Positions 8,418 through 16,170 of a stretch of 36,375 nt of DNA are shown here, piece after piece. The position numbers and the translations under genes were made by a program. Below the pieces are notes generated by a model that ran no database searches, was not told the DNA's origin, and was given only the letters and a program-made list of their open reading frames with translations. The stretch is from Fidelibacterota bacterium UBA2980 (lineage in GTDB: Bacteria > Fidelibacterota > Marinisomatia > Marinisomatales > Marinisomataceae), in NCBI GenBank assembly GCA_002348725.1, contig DEAO01000010.1:12061-48435 (forward strand). The letters run 5' to 3'. How positions within the stretch are numbered: the stretch's first letter is position 1; every line of letters starts with the position of its first letter.

Positions 8418-9683
8418 ATGATAGCAATAAAAAAAATTCGTGATAACCAATCTCTTGTTGAAGAAGGAATATCAAAAAAAGGAGAATCTGTTAACTTAAA
8501 TGAGATTATTAAATTTGATTCTGAATTAAGAAATCTAACAAAAAAATTAAATGATCTTCAGTCAGAACAAAATAAAAAATCGAAAGAAATTGGAAGGTTA
8601 AAACCTGAAAATTCGGAAGATAAATCTATTTTTAGTGATCTTAAGAATCTATCTAACGAAGTAAAAGATTTGGAAAGTACTCATCGTATTAAATCTGAAG
8701 AATTTCGAAATATGCTTCTTGAAATTCCAAATATTCCTCATGATTCTGTTCCGATAGGAAAAAATTCTGATCAAAATGTTATTTATAAAGATTGTTCATC
8801 AAAAAAAGAATTTACTTTTGAACCTAAAAGCCATGTTGATATTGTAAAAAGCTTAGATCTAATAGATTTTGAAGCAGGGGCAAAAATCAGCGGTACTGGA
8901 TTTCCTTTATATAAAGGGAATGGAGCTTTGCTTGAGAGAGCATTAATCAATTTTATGATTGATTACAATTTAAAGAATTATAATTATATCGAAATTTTTC
9001 CACCATTTTTAGTCAGACCTGATTCAGGAATTACTACTGGGCAATTGCCAAAGTTCAGTGAAGATATGTATCATATAGAAAAGGATGACTTATATTTAAT
9101 TCCAACTGCTGAAGTTCCTATTACAAATATTCACAAAGATGAAATATTAAATTTAGAGGATTTACCAAAATATTATTTAGCATATTCAGCTTGTTTTAGA
9201 AGAGAAGCAGGTTCTTATGGTAAAGATACAAGAGGATTGTTAAGAGTACATCAGTTTAATAAGGTAGAATTGGTAAAGTTTGTACACCCTAATGATTCCT
9301 ATGCTGAACTTGAAACTTTGACTAATCAAGCATCAAAAATTCTAGATATGCTAGAATTGGATTACAGAATTGTTGAATTGTGTAGTGGAGATTTAAGTTT
9401 TGCAGCTTCAAAGTGTTATGACTTAGAAGTGTGGGCACCTGGGGAAAAGAAATGGTTAGAAGTTTCTTCTTGTAGCAATTTTGAAGCTTTTCAATCCAGA
9501 AGAGGTAATATAAGATTTAGAGATGAAGATAATAAAACTAATTATGTTCATACTTTGAATGGTTCCGGTCTGGCAACACCAAGAGTTTTAGCAGCACTAA
9601 TTGAAACACATCAACAAGAAGATGGATCAATTAGTATTCCATCATCTTTGCAGCCTTATACTGGGTTAGCGGAGATTAAATAG
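8418..9683 (+). CDS. serS: Seryl-tRNA synthetase
   Basis: Class II synthetase that charges tRNA-Ser (and tRNA-Sec where present). The 421-residue protein has the N-terminal antiparallel coiled-coil arm (residues about 28-100, rich in Lys/Glu/Leu heptads such as LTKKLNDLQSEQNKKSKEIG). The catalytic core carries the serine-specific TAEVPITNIH, motif 2 (FRREAGSYGKDTRGLLRVHQF), LEVSSCSNFEAFQSRR, and motif 3 (NGSGLATPRVLAALIE). It begins three bases after the preceding stop, and its own stop abuts the plsC start, so it lies mid-operon. Identification is secure. Confidence 0.97.
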   Translation: MIAIKKIRDNQSLVEEGISKKGESVNLNEIIKFDSELRNLTKKLNDLQSEQNKKSKEIGRLKPENSEDKSIFSDLKNLSNEVKDLESTHRIKSEEFRNMLLEIPNIPHDSVPIGKNSDQNVIYKDCSSKKEFTFEPKSHVDIVKSLDLIDFEAGAKISGTGFPLYKGNGALLERALINFMIDYNLKNYNYIEIFPPFLVRPDSGITTGQLPKFSEDMYHIEKDDLYLIPTAEVPITNIHKDEILNLEDLPKYYLAYSACFRREAGSYGKDTRGLLRVHQFNKVELVKFVHPNDSYAELETLTNQASKILDMLELDYRIVELCSGDLSFAASKCYDLEVWAPGEKKWLEVSSCSNFEAFQSRRGNIRFRDEDNKTNYVHTLNGSGLATPRVLAALIETHQQEDGSISIPSSLQPYTGLAEIK

Positions 9684-10388
9684 TTGAGAAAAATTTGGGT
9701 TAGTATCAATATTCTTTTTTGGACACTAATTTTAGGTGTATCATCTGTCATTTCTATTAAAATATCTGGGGATAAAAGTAGCTTTAAATATTATAGCATA
9801 AAATGGTCAGAATTTTTAATCAAAATATCTGGCGTAAAATTAGAAATAAATGGCAAAGAAAATATTGAAGATAATAAAAACTATATTTTTTCCCCAAATC
9901 ATACCTCCTTCATAGATTTTCCAGTTCTTTTTGTTTCTGTTGGTAAATATTTAGTTTTTGTTGCAAAGAAAGAATTAAAAAGAATTCCAATTTTTAATTC
10001 TATATTAGATGTTTCAGGATGTATTTTTGTAGATAGAAAAAATACTGATAAAGCAGTCGAATCTTTAGATAAATTAAAAGCAGACATAGAAAATACTCCA
10101 CGATCTATTGTAATTTTTCCCGAAGGGACTCGTTCAAAATCTCTTGAATTAGGTAATTTTAAAAAGGGTGCAGCTGTATTAGCTATTAATACTGGGCTAC
10201 CAATTATTCCAGTATATATTAACGGATCTTTTAATTGGTGGAATGCAAATTTTAGAGATAATTCTAATAAAATTGTCGTTAATTTTGGGGAACCTATTTT
10301 AACTAAAGACATAAAGTATAGTGAGCGCAATAATCTTACTGATTTAATTAAAAAACGAATAATTGGATTAAGAAAAAATGGAAAATGA
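9684..10388 (+). CDS. plsC: 1-acyl-sn-glycerol-3-phosphate acyltransferase (PlsC family)
   Basis: Acylates lysophosphatidic acid to phosphatidic acid in membrane phospholipid synthesis. The 234-residue protein has an N-terminal hydrophobic segment (about 5-25), the catalytic HX4D motif as NHTSFID (His73, Asp78), the substrate-binding FPEGTRS block (about 145-151) and a later LPIIPVYINGS strand, all family hallmarks. The start is TTG at 9684, directly after the serS stop; GGAG lies nine bases upstream and there is no other Met codon in the first half of the frame, which supports TTG. The 3' end overlaps the next gene by 11 bases. PlsC homologues can act on other lysolipids, so the substrate is inferred. 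Confidence 0.9.
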   Translation: MRKIWVSINILFWTLILGVSSVISIKISGDKSSFKYYSIKWSEFLIKISGVKLEINGKENIEDNKNYIFSPNHTSFIDFPVLFVSVGKYLVFVAKKELKRIPIFNSILDVSGCIFVDRKNTDKAVESLDKLKADIENTPRSIVIFPEGTRSKSLELGNFKKGAAVLAINTGLPIIPVYINGSFNWWNANFRDNSNKIVVNFGEPILTKDIKYSERNNLTDLIKKRIIGLRKNGK

Positions 10389-10836
10389 TTACCAGATAGA
10401 AAATGTTATAAATGAAATAAAAAATTCTAAAAAAATAGTATTTACTAATGGTGTATTTGATTTGCTTCATGTTGGCCATATCAGATATTTAAATCAAGCA
10501 AAAAGTCTCGGGCATATACTTGTTGTAGGATTAAATTCTGATAATTCTGTTAAAAAGATTAAAGGTCCTTCTAGGCCAATCAATAGCTTAGAGGATAGAG
10601 CACTAGTCTTGCTAGCCTTAAAATCTGTGGACTATGTAGTCAGTTTTGATGATAGAACTCCATTAAATTTAATTAAAGAAGTGATGCCTGATATTTTAGT
10701 TAAAGGGGGAGACTATAGAATCGAGGAGATTGTTGGACATAAAGAGGTTATTGAAAATGGCGGTTTAGTGAAATCTCTTCCTTTTCATAAAGGTTATAGT
10801 TCTACCCAATTTATTAATCAAATAAAAAAACAGTGA
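10378..10836 (+). CDS. rfaE2: D-glycero-beta-D-manno-heptose 1-phosphate adenylyltransferase (RfaE2 type)
   Basis: Transfers AMP from ATP to heptose 1-phosphate, a step toward ADP-heptose for the lipopolysaccharide inner core. The 152-residue protein corresponds to the C-terminal nucleotidyltransferase domain of E. coli HldE. It starts with KIVFTNGVFDLLHVGHIRYL (HxGH at His31/His34), followed by VGLNSDNSVKKIKG, the PINSLEDRALVL helix and DILVKGGDY. No kinase domain is fused, so the sugar kinase must be elsewhere, the split arrangement common outside gammaproteobacteria. Its presence implies an LPS-bearing outer membrane. It overlaps plsC by 11 bases and is followed by a 40-base gap holding a promoter-like sequence. 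Confidence 0.9.
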   Translation: MENDYQIENVINEIKNSKKIVFTNGVFDLLHVGHIRYLNQAKSLGHILVVGLNSDNSVKKIKGPSRPINSLEDRALVLLALKSVDYVVSFDDRTPLNLIKEVMPDILVKGGDYRIEEIVGHKEVIENGGLVKSLPFHKGYSSTQFINQIKKQ

Positions 10837-10858
10837 CTTGATTGTCATTTAGTTTCAA

Positions 10859-10864
10859 TATAAT
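10859..10864 (+). promoter_or_regulatory. Candidate -10 promoter element before the lytic transglycosylase gene
   Basis: A perfect TATAAT hexamer lies in the 40-base gap after rfaE2. A partial -35 match (TTGATT at 10838-10843) is 15 bases upstream, shorter than the ideal 17. If initiation occurs about seven bases downstream, the transcript would begin only about six bases before the ATG at 10877, giving a nearly leaderless mRNA. In AT-rich DNA such hexamers also arise by chance, so confidence is low to moderate. Confidence 0.35.
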
Positions 10865-10876
10865 TTGGCACGTTTT

Positions 10877-12640
10877 ATGAAAAAGATTAAACTATATTTA
10901 TTAACAATGATTTTCGTAAGCAATATGTTTGCTCAGGATGTAATCAATGGCAATGGTAGAAAACCATTTATGAATACAAGCGATATTGCTTTTTCTGCTA
11001 CCATTAATAATATTTCACCAATTTTAGATGAAGCAAAACAATTTCTTGCAGATGCAGTCATTGCAGATATCAATCAAGATACAATCGAAGTCGTATATAA
11101 CATAAAAAGAATTTTTGATCTTTTATCTGATGTAGAACAAATTGGAGTTCGTAATGAACTTGATAAAATTGAATTTGAGAAATTTCAAAATGATTTTATC
11201 AAAATGTATTCTACAAAGTTGAATACTTTAGAAAATTCGAGTCAAATATTAAATGCTGAACTTATTCGACAGCAAGTTATAGAGCTAACAGATGAAAATG
11301 AATCAGTCGAAATGGGCACTACAAAATTTACTGTCCTTGATGATCGAGAAGGACACATTCCATTAGTTACTAATTCTCAAGTAGAGAGTTACATTCGTTA
11401 TTTTAAAGGCAAAGGAAGAAAAGGCTTCAATATTTGGCTTAGGAGATATGTACAATATAGAGATATAATATTACCCATATTAGACGCAAACGATTTACCT
11501 GAAGAATTAATTGTTGTATCTATGATTGAATCTGGATTTGATCCAAAGGCAGTATCTAGGGCTAAAGCGGTTGGTTTATGGCAATTTATGTATTTGACAG
11601 GAAAACAATATGGGCTAGAAAGAAATTGGTATGTAGATGAACGTCAAGATATCATTAAATCTACAGAAGCAGCAGCCAAATACTTTAAAGATTTATATAG
11701 AGAGTTTGAAGATTGGTATTTAGTATTAGCTGCATATAATACTGGTCCGGGTAGAGTAAATCGTGCAGTAAATCTCCACGAAACCGCTGATTATTGGCAG
11801 CTTTATTCGCTACCTAAAGATACAAAAAATTATATTCCTTATTTCTTATCTTCTGCAATTATTTTAAAAAATCCAGAGGAATATGGATTTAAAATTCCAA
11901 AAGCAAAATCATTTAAATATGATGAAGTTGTAATCAAAAAAAGTGCTGATTTATCCGTGATTGCAAAGTCTGCAGAAACAAAAACAAGCACTATAAAATA
12001 TCTAAATCCAGAATTAAGACAATCTGCAACACCTGCAAATCAAGATTATATGTTGAGAATTCCTTATGGAAAAAAAGAGGCGTTTTATAAAACATTTAAT
12101 GCATTACCAGAGACAGAAAGATTTGCTACTCAAAAAGTAGAACATCGTGTTAAGAAAGGTGAAAATTTATCAACTATTGCTTCGAAATATCGTGTTTTAA
12201 TTTCAGATTTAATGACAATTAATAATCTAAGAAATGATAGACTGCAAATCGGACAAAGATTAAAGATTCCAGTAAAAGGCGGTATTTATTCTAATTATCC
12301 TGAAAAAATTACTTATACCGTTAAAAAAGGAGATACACTGGGTGCAATTGCTGAAAGATATAATACAAGAGCAAGCGAAATTAGAAAATGGAATAAAATG
12401 AATCCAAATAATTCATTGATAAGTATTGGACAGAAATTGGTATTATTTGTTGGCAAGAATGGTAATAAATCTGATAATTCTCCACAAAGAATTATTTATA
12501 CTGTTAAGTCTGGAGATCAGCTAGGATATATTGCTGAAAAATACAATACAAGCGCAAAAAAGATTAGAGAGTGGAATAAAATGAAACCAGGAAGTTATGC
12601 TATTTATCCTGGACAAAAATTAGTATTATTTACAGAATAA
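10877..12640 (+). CDS. mltD: Secreted lytic transglycosylase with three LysM domains (MltD-like)
   Basis: Cleaves the glycan strands of peptidoglycan to form 1,6-anhydromuropeptides, in the periplasm. The ATG at 10877 gives a clear signal peptide (KKIKLYLLTMIFVSNMFA, cleavage after about residue 19); the in-frame TTG at 10865 is less likely. After an N-terminal helical region, the SLT domain spans about residues 200-330, with catalytic Glu218 in SMIESGFDPKAVS, then AVGLWQFM and LAAYNTGPGRVNRA. Three peptidoglycan-binding LysM repeats follow at about 420-465, 477-525 and 538-586; the last two are close duplicates. It has no lipobox, unlike E. coli MltD, so it is soluble or bound only through LysM. 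It appears to start a new transcript. Confidence 0.9.
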   Translation: MKKIKLYLLTMIFVSNMFAQDVINGNGRKPFMNTSDIAFSATINNISPILDEAKQFLADAVIADINQDTIEVVYNIKRIFDLLSDVEQIGVRNELDKIEFEKFQNDFIKMYSTKLNTLENSSQILNAELIRQQVIELTDENESVEMGTTKFTVLDDREGHIPLVTNSQVESYIRYFKGKGRKGFNIWLRRYVQYRDIILPILDANDLPEELIVVSMIESGFDPKAVSRAKAVGLWQFMYLTGKQYGLERNWYVDERQDIIKSTEAAAKYFKDLYREFEDWYLVLAAYNTGPGRVNRAVNLHETADYWQLYSLPKDTKNYIPYFLSSAIILKNPEEYGFKIPKAKSFKYDEVVIKKSADLSVIAKSAETKTSTIKYLNPELRQSATPANQDYMLRIPYGKKEAFYKTFNALPETERFATQKVEHRVKKGENLSTIASKYRVLISDLMTINNLRNDRLQIGQRLKIPVKGGIYSNYPEKITYTVKKGDTLGAIAERYNTRASEIRKWNKMNPNNSLISIGQKLVLFVGKNGNKSDNSPQRIIYTVKSGDQLGYIAEKYNTSAKKIREWNKMKPGSYAIYPGQKLVLFTE

Positions 12641-12661
12641 AGTTGTAAAGGAAGTAGGTAT

Positions 12662-12952
12662 ATGATTAAACAAAATATAGTTGACAATGTTTCAGCAAAT
12701 ACTGGTTTGACTAAAGTAGAAGTAGAAGCTGTATTGAATGAATCATTTAGCCAGATTATTAATGCATTGAGTAAGAATGAAAGAATTGAATTAAGAGGTT
12801 TTGGTACTTTTGCAGTAAAACATAGAATGCCAAAAAAAGCACGAAATCCTGCTACAGGAGATCCTGTTTATTTAGCAGAACGTTATGTTCCAACCTTTAA
12901 ACCTTCTCAATTAATGAAAAAATCTGTTAACGACAGCTTAATTGAATACTAA
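12662..12952 (+). CDS. hup: HU/IHF-family DNA-binding protein
   Basis: Small dimeric nucleoid protein that bends and compacts DNA. The 96 residues start with a helical dimerisation region (IKQNIVDNVSANTGLTKVEVEAV) followed by the beta-ribbon arm and its signature: ELRGFGTFAVKHR, then KKARNPATGDPVY, where the Pro at the arm tip inserts into the minor groove. The length matches the family. A good Shine-Dalgarno (AAAGGAAG) precedes the ATG by about eight bases, stronger than for most genes here, consistent with high expression. HU and IHF subunits cannot be told apart reliably from this alone. Confidence 0.92.
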   Translation: MIKQNIVDNVSANTGLTKVEVEAVLNESFSQIINALSKNERIELRGFGTFAVKHRMPKKARNPATGDPVYLAERYVPTFKPSQLMKKSVNDSLIEY

Positions 12953-12967
12953 ATAGGGAGAACTTTA

Positions 12968-13063
12968 ATGCCTTGCGGTAAGAAAAGAAAAAAAAGAAAG
13001 ATGAATACACATAAACGTAAAAAACGTTTACGTGCAGACAGACATAAGAAAAAAAATAGATAG
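12968..13063 (+). CDS. 31-residue basic ribosomal-type protein (AURKAIP1/COX24 domain, bS22/mS38-like)
   Basis: A short gene encoding 31 residues, beginning MPCGKKRKKRKM and continuing with THKRKKRLRADRHKKK. More than half of the residues are Lys or Arg. This matches the small AURKAIP1/COX24-domain proteins annotated in Bacteroidota and relatives, whose mitochondrial counterpart is the small-subunit ribosomal protein mS38 and whose mycobacterial counterpart is bS22. It probably binds 16S rRNA near the decoding region. A clear GGGAG lies seven bases before the ATG, and the gene sits 15 bases after hup and five before nadK. The assignment rests on recognising the sequence pattern; ribosome association here is inference. 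Confidence 0.82.
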   Translation: MPCGKKRKKRKMNTHKRKKRLRADRHKKKNR

Positions 13064-13068
13064 ATAAT

Positions 13069-13941
13069 ATGAAACCGAAAAGTTTTGCTATTTGGGCTAA
13101 CGTTGGTAAAAAAGAAGTACCAACATTAGTTTCTAGCGTTGCAGAGTGGGCAACCAATAATAATTTAGAGTTATTCGTACCTAAAGCTTTAGAAAATCTA
13201 GATTTTACCGCAAATAACTGTATCTTTTACAATTCAGAAGAGCTCCCGAATGTAGATTTTGTTTTATGTTTAGGGGGAGATGGAACTTTGCTATCTGCTG
13301 TACGTCTTTTTAGTAATCCAATGGTTCCAGTGTTAGGTGTTCATATTGGGGGTTTAGGATTTCTTGCTCAAATTGTTCCAGAAGAATTAATGGAAAAGTT
13401 AGATTTAATTAAGAATGGTGATTTTACTATTGAAGATCGTTTAGTTCTCAATGCAGAAATTTCTCAAGAAGGAGAAAATAATACTTATTTTGCTATCAAT
13501 GATTTTGTTGTTCAAAATAAAATAGCTTATCGAGTTACTTCGCTTGATTTATATATAAATAAAAAACATGTCAGTAATTATAAATCAGATGGTATCATTA
13601 TAAGTACACCGACCGGTTCCACTGCATATTCTCTATCTTCAGGTGGGCCAATTGTACAACCAGATGTGTTTTCTATCTTAATTACCCCAATTTCTCCACA
13701 CTCATTAACATCAAGACCATTAGTATTGCCTTCTGATGTGGATATTGAATTTCGATTCAATGGTGATTCAGAAGAAGAGCTAAAATTAATTTGTGATGGA
13801 CAACATATTGAACATTTTACACGCGATTCAGTTGTAAAAATCAATCAAGCAAGTAATCATTTAAAATTTATCACATTTAATGATTATGATTACTACCAAA
13901 CCTTAAAGACTAAAATGGTTTGGGGTAAAAGAGGATCATAA
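13069..13941 (+). CDS. nadK: NAD kinase
   Basis: Phosphorylates NAD+ to NADP+ using ATP or polyphosphate, the only route to NADP. The 290-residue protein has the catalytic GGDGT motif (residues 69-73, Asp71) in FVLCLGGDGTLLSAVR, the GGLGFLAQI loop, NDFVVQNK, and the conserved SDGIIISTPTGSTAYSLSSGGPIV block that binds the nucleotide. Length and domain order are standard. It ends one base before the stop of the convergent proline dehydrogenase gene, leaving no room for a separate terminator between them. Confidence 0.95.
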   Translation: MKPKSFAIWANVGKKEVPTLVSSVAEWATNNNLELFVPKALENLDFTANNCIFYNSEELPNVDFVLCLGGDGTLLSAVRLFSNPMVPVLGVHIGGLGFLAQIVPEELMEKLDLIKNGDFTIEDRLVLNAEISQEGENNTYFAINDFVVQNKIAYRVTSLDLYINKKHVSNYKSDGIIISTPTGSTAYSLSSGGPIVQPDVFSILITPISPHSLTSRPLVLPSDVDIEFRFNGDSEEELKLICDGQHIEHFTRDSVVKINQASNHLKFITFNDYDYYQTLKTKMVWGKRGS

Positions 13942-13942
13942 T

Positions 13943-14842
13943 TTATTTTTTAAACATATTTGAAATAATATATCCAGCCATTTTTGGATTTTCTTTAAGT
14001 CGTCTCACTGAATAGTCATACCAATTATCTCCATAAGGAACATAGATGCGAACTCTGTTACCTTCTTTTAGAAGTTTTTCTAACATTTTTTTCATTGGGA
14101 CTCCATGGAGTACTTGGAATTCATACTGTGTCTTTGGAATACTATAATCCTTAATCCATTTATACAAATTATTGATTATATATTCATCATGGCTTGCAAT
14201 ACCTATATAGGCTCCTCTTTGTAAGCCCATTTTTACTAGTTCAATATAGTTTTCTCTTATTTCTTGATAGTCATCATAAACAATATCTTTATTTTCTACA
14301 TAAATACCTTTACAAACTCTGCAATTAAAATTTTCGCTTGATAAGGTGTCCATATCATTTATTGAACGATGCATATATGCTTGAAGTACAATCCCTACAT
14401 TTTTATACACTTCTAATGCTTCTTTATACAGTTTGATTGTTTCAGATGTATATGGTGAATTTTCCATATCAAGTCTTAAGAAATTTTTATGTTGTTTCGC
14501 TTTTTTAGTCAATATCATAAGATTCTTTTTCACAATATCATATCCAAGATCTTGGCCTATATGGGTTAACTTAATTGATAAATTTGCACTTAATGATCTA
14601 GAAGATATTTCGTCATACAATTTCGAATATCGCTCTGTAATTTCAGTAGCTTCTTTTCCTGTAGTAACATGTTCTCCTAAAATATCAATAGCAACATCAT
14701 ACCCTTTTTTATTTAAATTAGCTACTGTAGCCAACATTTCATCATCAGTGATGCCTGCAATATATGGAGATGCAAAAATTTTTATAAAACTTTTTGGGAA
14801 AAAAGGAATGATTTGAATTAGTAAATTATTTATTAACTTCAT
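13943..14842 (-). CDS. putA: Proline dehydrogenase (monofunctional)
   Basis: Oxidises L-proline to pyrroline-5-carboxylate using FAD and passes electrons to the quinone pool. The 299-residue TIM-barrel protein carries the family strands LSIKLTHIGQDLG, FLRLDMENS, VLQAYMHRS and the C-terminal RIYVPYGDNWYDYSVRRLKENP, whose two consecutive Arg bind the proline carboxylate. It is the stand-alone type found in Bacillus and Bacteroidota rather than the large bifunctional PutA; no P5C dehydrogenase is in the window. I chose the ATG at 14842; a TTG at 14851 would add three residues. It is one of only two - strand genes and is transcribed away from the oxidoreductase at 14873, with about 30 bases between the two starts. 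Confidence 0.9.
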   Translation of the reverse strand: MKLINNLLIQIIPFFPKSFIKIFASPYIAGITDDEMLATVANLNKKGYDVAIDILGEHVTTGKEATEITERYSKLYDEISSRSLSANLSIKLTHIGQDLGYDIVKKNLMILTKKAKQHKNFLRLDMENSPYTSETIKLYKEALEVYKNVGIVLQAYMHRSINDMDTLSSENFNCRVCKGIYVENKDIVYDDYQEIRENYIELVKMGLQRGAYIGIASHDEYIINNLYKWIKDYSIPKTQYEFQVLHGVPMKKMLEKLLKEGNRVRIYVPYGDNWYDYSVRRLKENPKMAGYIISNMFKK

Positions 14843-14872
14843 ACCGAACAAATTTAATAAATAAAAAAAACA

Positions 14873-16081
14873 ATGAAAGTAGTATTAATTATAGGGGGAG
14901 CAGTATCAGGGTCTACTGCAGCCAAAAAATTAACCGAAAACGGTATTCGTTGTATTGTAGTTGATCAAAATCGTCTTCCTTACGGAAAAATTGAAGATGG
15001 ACTTCCAAGATGGCATGACAAACAACGTAATAATGAATATTCCAAGATTGATGAGATTATGGGTCATGATCTTGTAGATTTTGTTCCTTCTACAAAAATA
15101 GGAAGAGATATTTCTTTTGCAGATATATATAGCATGAACTGGAGTTGTATTTATTTTGCAAACGGTGCTTGGAACGATAGAAATTTCCCAATCAATGGTA
15201 TTGAAAATTTTTCTAATTTTTATTATCAAAATCCTTTTGTTTATTGGTTTAATCACTATCATGAAAAAAGCTATAATGGTCCAGAAGTAAACATACAAGA
15301 CAATGTTCTTGTGGTGGGTGGAGGACTTGCTTCAATTGATGTTTGTAAAATTACTCAAATGGAATTGGTCAAACAAAAGATACAATCGCAATTAAATGAT
15401 GTTGATGTTGTAAAAATGGAACATCAGGGCATTCCTAAATATTTAGAAGAAAATAATATTAAATATGAAGATCTTGATATTGAAGGAACAACGCTTATAT
15501 ACAGAAGAGATATTGAAAATATGCCATTAACAACAATAGCACCTGATGCTAAGCCTGAGTTGGCTGAAAAACGCAAACAAGCACGAAGAAAAATATTAAA
15601 TAATACTCAAGAAAAATTTTTATTTAATGTTTTAGAATGTACTCAGCCAGTTGGTTTAGATATTGTAGATGACAATCTAGAGGGATTAGAAGTTGTAAAG
15701 AATGAGATTATAGACAATAAGCCTACACAGATTGAAAATTCAAACCAAATCTTAAAAGCTAATACTATTATTAGCTCCATTGGAAGTTTGCCAGAACCGA
15801 TTGATGGTATTCCTATGAACGGTTCTACTTATGACATTATAGATGAAGATTCTGGTAAATTTAATAGTCTTGATAAAGTACATGGAATGGGAAATGCAAT
15901 TACTGGTAAGGGAAATATTAAAGCTTCTCGTATTAGTGCTAAAACTGTTGGAGATTTGACAATTGACTTAATTCAAGATATTGATTCTGATTCAGTAGAC
16001 TCCATCAATAATAAAGTTAAAGAATGGCAAAAACGTTCATCTTATAATGGAAATTATTTTGAATGGAAGTCTAAGAAATAA
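14873..16081 (+). CDS. FAD/NAD(P)-dependent oxidoreductase, ferredoxin-NADP reductase/GltD-like
   Basis: The two-dinucleotide-binding flavoprotein fold is visible. An N-terminal FAD site has VVLIIGGAVSGSTAAKKL, in which the central Gly of GxGxxG is Ala. It is followed by LPYGKIEDGLPRWH, the segment typical of adrenodoxin-reductase/FprA and glutamate synthase small-chain proteins. A second site, VLVVGGGLASIDVCKI (about residue 145), should bind NAD(P)H. Between them is FANGAWNDRNFPINGI, and near the end GMGNAITGKGNIKASR closes over FAD. The 402-residue length is shorter than FprA (about 450). It could be a ferredoxin-NADP reductase or the electron-input partner of another enzyme; the acceptor is unknown. 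The start at 14873 fits the beta-strand preceding the FAD motif. Confidence 0.7.
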   Translation: MKVVLIIGGAVSGSTAAKKLTENGIRCIVVDQNRLPYGKIEDGLPRWHDKQRNNEYSKIDEIMGHDLVDFVPSTKIGRDISFADIYSMNWSCIYFANGAWNDRNFPINGIENFSNFYYQNPFVYWFNHYHEKSYNGPEVNIQDNVLVVGGGLASIDVCKITQMELVKQKIQSQLNDVDVVKMEHQGIPKYLEENNIKYEDLDIEGTTLIYRRDIENMPLTTIAPDAKPELAEKRKQARRKILNNTQEKFLFNVLECTQPVGLDIVDDNLEGLEVVKNEIIDNKPTQIENSNQILKANTIISSIGSLPEPIDGIPMNGSTYDIIDEDSGKFNSLDKVHGMGNAITGKGNIKASRISAKTVGDLTIDLIQDIDSDSVDSINNKVKEWQKRSSYNGNYFEWKSKK

Positions 16082-16144
16082 TTTTTGTTAATTATATAGA
16101 ACTCAATCATCTTTTTTATTATTTTCTCATCGTCAATTGATTTT

Positions 16145-16150
16145 TATAAT
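16145..16150 (+). promoter_or_regulatory. Candidate -10 element upstream of the nqr operon
   Basis: The 89-base gap before nqrA contains a perfect TATAAT followed by CGAGGG, a Shine-Dalgarno-like run about 12 bases before the nqrA ATG. I see no good -35 hexamer at the right distance, so the call rests on the -10 match and on this being the first gap of any size ahead of the six-gene nqr cluster. No hairpin terminator for the preceding oxidoreductase is evident in the gap. Confidence 0.35.
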
Positions 16151-16170
16151 AAACGAGGGTAAGTAAAGTA

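Noticed and set aside
9899..10330. 143-codon - strand open frame inside plsC.
   Set aside because: Shadow of the real plsC frame; no recognisable domain or ribosome site.
13936..13950. Possible bidirectional terminator between nadK and the proline dehydrogenase gene.
   Set aside because: The stops are one base apart and the T/A run there has no accompanying stem.
14433..14816. 127-codon open frame opposite the proline dehydrogenase gene.
   Set aside because: Antisense shadow; the - strand frame encodes a clear proline dehydrogenase with all family motifs.
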